This document shows, piece after piece, positions 31,214-34,197 of a stretch of DNA of 34,197 nt. Source of the stretch: Catenulispora pinisilvae (GTDB lineage Bacteria > Actinomycetota > Actinomycetes > Streptomycetales > Catenulisporaceae); assembly GCF_015356865.1 (NCBI RefSeq), contig NZ_JAAFZA010000107.1, positions 1 through 34,197 on the forward strand, in the 5' to 3' direction. The notes under the pieces are model-generated. The model saw only the letters and a list, made by a program, of their open reading frames with translations, had not been told where the DNA came from and did no database searches. Every line of letters begins with the position of its first letter. Positions within the stretch are counted from its first letter, which is position 1. A program made the position numbers and the translations under genes.

Positions 31214-32248
31214 ATGGAGTACCGACCGCTCGGAGCCACCGGAATCTCGGTCAGCCGGCTCACGCTCGGCGCGATGATGTTCGGCGCCTTCGGCAACCCC
31301 GACCACGACGACGCGGTCCGGATCGTCCACGCGGCCCTGGACGCCGGCATCACCACCATCGACACCGCGGACGGCTACTCCAACGGCGAGTCGGAGGAGA
31401 TCCTGGGCAAGGCGCTGGCCGACGGACGCCGGGACGAGGTGATCCTGGCCGTCAAGTTCGGGGTCTCCTTCGGCGGCGACCCGAACCACCGCGGCGGTTC
31501 GCGGCGCTGGATCACCCGGGCCGTCGAAGGCTCGCTGCGCCGCCTCGGCACCGACTACATCGACCTGTACCAACTCGGCGCCCCGGACCCGTCCACCGAC
31601 ATCGACGAGACGCTCGGCGCGCTCACCGATCTGGTGCGCGCCGGCAAGATCCGGTCCTTCGGCGCCTCGAAGATGCCCGCCTCGCAGATCGTGGAGGCGC
31701 AGTGGGTCGCCGACCGTCGCGGCTTCGGCCGGATGCGCAGCGAGCAGGCGCCGTATTCGATCCTCACCCGGGCGGTCGAATACGACCTGCTGCCCACCGC
31801 GGCGCGCCACGGCCTGGGCGTGCTGGCCTACAGCCCGCTGGCCGGCGGCTGGCTCTCGGGCAAGTACCGCACGGGCGCCCAGATCAGCGGTCCCGGCTCC
31901 CCGGCCCGCGCTCGGAGCGCCGCCGCGTACGACGCCACCGCCCCGGCCAACGCCGCCAAGTTCGCCGCCGCCGACGCCCTCGGCACGCTCGCCGACGAGG
32001 CCGGGCTGACCCTGGTCCAGCTGGCGACCGCGTTCGCCACGCGGCACCCCGCGGTCAGCTCGGCCATCATCGGCCCGCGCACGATGGAGCACCTGGAGGG
32101 CTACCTGGCCGCGGACGGGGTCGAGCTGAGCGCGGACGTGCTGGACCGGATCGACCGGATCGTGCGTCCCGGCGAGACGGTCAACGTCGCCGACAACTTC
32201 TGGGAGTACGGGACGCGCTCGCTGGAAGCCGCGTTCCGAAGGGGGTAG
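31214..32248 (+). CDS. Aldo/keto reductase with catalytic His replaced
   Basis: 344 residues; AAAGGAG lies 6 nt before the ATG, preferred over the upstream in-frame ATG at 31133, which sits inside the operator. The TIM-barrel landmarks are LTLGAMMFG, TIDTADGYSNGESE (Asp 50, Tyr 55) and VKFG (Lys 81). In typical members the next catalytic residue is His in IDLYQIHRPDP; here the segment reads IDLYQLGAPDP, with Gly 122 at that place. The C-terminus has the NADPH-binding SAIIGPRTMEHLEGYL. It probably reduces carbonyls with NADPH, but the missing His may alter substrate range or activity. It is under the divergent TetR. Confidence 0.88.
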   Translation: MEYRPLGATGISVSRLTLGAMMFGAFGNPDHDDAVRIVHAALDAGITTIDTADGYSNGESEEILGKALADGRRDEVILAVKFGVSFGGDPNHRGGSRRWITRAVEGSLRRLGTDYIDLYQLGAPDPSTDIDETLGALTDLVRAGKIRSFGASKMPASQIVEAQWVADRRGFGRMRSEQAPYSILTRAVEYDLLPTAARHGLGVLAYSPLAGGWLSGKYRTGAQISGPGSPARARSAAAYDATAPANAAKFAAADALGTLADEAGLTLVQLATAFATRHPAVSSAIIGPRTMEHLEGYLAADGVELSADVLDRIDRIVRPGETVNVADNFWEYGTRSLEAAFRRG

Positions 32249-32298
32249 CAGAGCGCTGATCTGGCGGCGCCGCCGAGACATCTTCGCTCCGCGCGGCT

Positions 32299-33735
32299 TC
32301 AGCTCCTCGCCCGACCGTCGCGGAGAAACACCGCGGTGGTCAGCACCCCCAGCAGCACGATGCCGGCGTTCACGCCGATCGCGACGCGCAGTCCGCCCAG
32401 GATGGCCGTGGCGCCGGTGCCGGCCATCGTGGCGGTGACGATGGCGCTCATGATGGGGGTGCCCATGGTGATGCCCACTTGCTGGGTCATGGTGGCCAGG
32501 CCTGTCGCCAGGCCTTGTTCGTGGTCGGCGAGGCCGGAGGTGGCGGTGACCATGAAGCCGACGATGGCGAGCATGTTGCCGATGCCGCCGAGGAAGCTGG
32601 CGACCAGCATCAGCCAGAGCCAGGTGCGGTCGGCACCAAGGCCGAGGAGGGCTGCGGTGAACACGGCCTGGAGGAGTCCCCCGATGATCAGCGTGCGCTT
32701 GCTGCCGAGACGGCCGATGGCCTTCGGGGCCATGGTGCCGCCGAGGACGGTGCCGGTGCCGAGGACGCCGAAGGACAGCCCGGCGGCGAGTGGGGAGAAG
32801 CCGAGGACCCGCTGCAAGTAGAGGGTCAGCGGGAAGACGAGCGAGGTCTCGGTGAGGAAGGCGATCAGGCCGGCGACGTTGCCCCACGCCACCGAGCGCT
32901 TGCCGAGGACGCTGAGCGGGACCAACGGCGAGGGGACCTTGCGCTCGACGGCGTAGAAGACCAGCAGCAGCGCCAGGCCCACCGCGATGGGGAGCAGCGC
33001 GCCGGCCGAACCCCAGCCCTGCTCGCCGGCCTGGGCCAGGCCGAGCACGATGGCCAGCAAGCCGAGGGTGACGGTGACCGCGCCGGGCAGGTCCAGCTTC
33101 GGACGCTCGACGGGCCGGGACTCCTTGATGACCGTCGGGGCGATGAACAAGACCGCGAGCGCGACGGGCACGTTGATGAAGAAGGCCCAGCGCCACGACA
33201 ACAGATCGGTGAGCACGCCGCCGAGGATGGCGCCGGTCGTGAAGCCGGTGGACATCAGCGCCCCGTTGAGCCCGAGCGCCTTCTCCCGCAGCGGGCCTTC
33301 GGGGAACGAGGTCGTCAGCAGGGACAGACCGGCGGGTGTCACCGCGGCGGTGGCCAGTCCCTGGAAGACGCGCGCCGTGATCAGCATCTCAGGGTTCTGT
33401 GCCAGCCCGCCCACCACCGACGCCGCGCCGAGGACCGCGAGCCCGCCGAGGAACAGCCGCCGGCGTCCGAACAGGTCCGCGACCCGGCCGAAGAACAGCG
33501 TGAACCCGGCTGCGCACAGCGCGAAGGACGTGCCGATCCATTGCAGGTGCGCCAGCGAGAAGCCCAGGCTCCGGCCGATCACCGGCAGCGCGACGTTCAG
33601 GATGGCGAAGTCCACGGCCAGCGTGAACTGCGTGGCGAGCAGCAGGACGAGGATCAGCCGGAGCCGCGGGGTCAGTACGGCCGGCGCTGTGCTGCCCGGC
33701 GCACCTGCGGCCAGCTCGGTATCAATAGCAGTCAT
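32299..33735 (-). CDS. DHA2-family MFS exporter
   Basis: 478 residues with about 14 transmembrane helices. TM1 reads VDFAILNVALPVIGRSLG (41-58); motif A is GRVADLFGRRRLF (83-95); the TM5 region is TGAILGGVLTDLLSWRWAFFINVP. The sequence is a full-length drug or metabolite antiporter. It differs from the other exporter of this window in every loop, so the two are not a recent duplication. The ATG at 33735 has only a weak upstream GACGAG. It is convergent with the aldo-keto reductase (50 nt apart) and divergent from an XRE regulator, with a 31-bp palindrome between. Confidence 0.92.
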   Translation of the reverse strand: MTAIDTELAAGAPGSTAPAVLTPRLRLILVLLLATQFTLAVDFAILNVALPVIGRSLGFSLAHLQWIGTSFALCAAGFTLFFGRVADLFGRRRLFLGGLAVLGAASVVGGLAQNPEMLITARVFQGLATAAVTPAGLSLLTTSFPEGPLREKALGLNGALMSTGFTTGAILGGVLTDLLSWRWAFFINVPVALAVLFIAPTVIKESRPVERPKLDLPGAVTVTLGLLAIVLGLAQAGEQGWGSAGALLPIAVGLALLLVFYAVERKVPSPLVPLSVLGKRSVAWGNVAGLIAFLTETSLVFPLTLYLQRVLGFSPLAAGLSFGVLGTGTVLGGTMAPKAIGRLGSKRTLIIGGLLQAVFTAALLGLGADRTWLWLMLVASFLGGIGNMLAIVGFMVTATSGLADHEQGLATGLATMTQQVGITMGTPIMSAIVTATMAGTGATAILGGLRVAIGVNAGIVLLGVLTTAVFLRDGRARS

Positions 33736-33794
33736 GGGAAACAGGCTCGTCGGAGCCCGGATTCCCAGCCAGAACCCAGCCTTGCGCAGTCAGC

Positions 33795-33825
33795 GTGAGG
33801 GTAGTCATTACTTGACTACCCTCAC
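33795..33825. promoter_or_regulatory. 31-bp palindrome between the exporter and XRE genes
   Basis: GTGAGGGTAGTCA (33795-33807) and TGACTACCCTCAC (33813-33825) are perfect 13-bp arms around a 5-nt spacer. It is 60 nt upstream of the exporter start and 80 nt upstream of the XRE start, in a divergent gap with no gene. It contains TTGACT (33812-33817), which may be a -35 element. A dimeric repressor operator is most likely. Confidence 0.65.
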
Positions 33826-33905
33826 GGCTCCCGGCCGTCCGGACCGGCAGGCATCATGGAAGGTGAACGGCGACCGCCTCGCCGCCCGCCGAACCGGAGG
33901 TATCC

Positions 33906-34197
33906 ATGGACGCGCCGTCCGAGCTGGGAGAATTCCTCAAGTCCCGCCGCGCCGCGCTGCGCCCCGAGGAGGTCGGCATCACGCCGCACCCGTCCCGCCG
34001 CCGCGTCACCGGGCTCCGCCGTGAGGAGTTGGCGATGCTGGCCAACGTCAGCATCACCCACTACACCCGCCTCGAACAGGGCCGTTCCACCAGCGTCTCC
34101 GAAGGGCTGCTCAAGGCGATCGCGCGCACCCTGCGCCTCACCGACGACGAGACGGTCCACCTGACAGACCTCGCCCGCCCCGCGGCCACCGCACCCC
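33906..34197 (+). CDS. XRE-type helix-turn-helix regulator, N-terminal part (runs off window)
   Basis: 97 codons are visible with no stop before the window ends. GGAGG lies 6 nt ahead of the ATG. The sequence opens with LGEFLKSRRAALRPEEVGIT, then RRVTGLRREELAMLANVSITHYTRLEQGR, the helix-turn-helix of the large actinobacterial XRE family that usually has a C-terminal MmyB-like ligand-binding domain (about 280 residues in full). Members are typically divergent from an MFS or oxidoreductase gene that they control, as here. Confidence 0.9.
   Translation, partial: MDAPSELGEFLKSRRAALRPEEVGITPHPSRRRVTGLRREELAMLANVSITHYTRLEQGRSTSVSEGLLKAIARTLRLTDDETVHLTDLARPAATAP

Noticed and set aside
18800-33735. 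The two DHA2 exporters as a duplication
   Set aside because: They share only family motifs; loops and lengths differ throughout.
1-34197. A biosynthetic gene cluster or mobile island
   Set aside because: No NRPS, PKS, terpene or RiPP core genes, integrase, transposase or tRNA-flanked boundaries were seen.

Overview
The window is about 34 kb of very GC-rich, gene-dense DNA. G/C-ending codons, GTG/TTG starts, SigE-family sigma, TetR/ROK/LysR regulators, DHA2 exporters, twin-arginine EfeB and a PVQRA-rich toxin leader all point to a filamentous actinomycete (Streptomyces- or Catenulispora-like; no marker gene fixes the genus). I see no rRNA, tRNA, CRISPR array, transposase or phage genes. It reads as chromosomal accessory territory: many short transcription units, each with its own regulator.

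Layout. 1-2.5 kb: the 3' end of a TPR protein, a SUKH (SMI1/KNR4) protein and an orphan. 2.7-5.7 kb: a ubiX-ubiD decarboxylase pair with a divergent LysR gene; ubiX carries a 1-nt frameshift. 5.8-9.1 kb: a lipoprotein, a probable EndoU RNase toxin with the leader type found in contractile-injection-system cargo, and a polytopic membrane protein whose 3' end overlaps the toxin start. 9.3-11.1 kb: a GntR regulator and a gamma-butyrobetaine-hydroxylase-like Fe(II)/2-oxoglutarate dioxygenase. 11.2-17.2 kb: a 1529-residue secreted GH3 glycosidase with duplicated C-terminal modules, divergent from a ROK regulator. 17.2-18 kb: a NYN-LOTUS protein. 18.1-21.2 kb: a TetR/MFS export unit and two small membrane proteins. 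21.4-25.4 kb: a SigE-like sigma factor with a membrane partner, divergent from efeO-efeB (iron/heme handling, no efeU here). 25.5-27.2 kb: a secreted phosphoesterase. 27.3-32.2 kb: LysR/tautomerase, SDR/TetR and TetR/aldo-keto reductase units. 32.3 kb to the end: a DHA2 exporter divergent from an XRE regulator that runs off the window.

How it works together. Most units pair a regulator with one effector, and nearly every regulator-effector gap holds a clear palindrome or direct repeat that is a candidate operator. Several regulator genes lack a Shine-Dalgarno sequence and have a TANNNT hexamer 6-8 nt before the start codon, as in leaderless actinobacterial transcripts. The least routine items are the EndoU cargo-type toxin and its Zur-box-like palindrome, the broken ubiX, two oxidoreductases lacking canonical catalytic residues, and the tandem modules of the GH3 enzyme.
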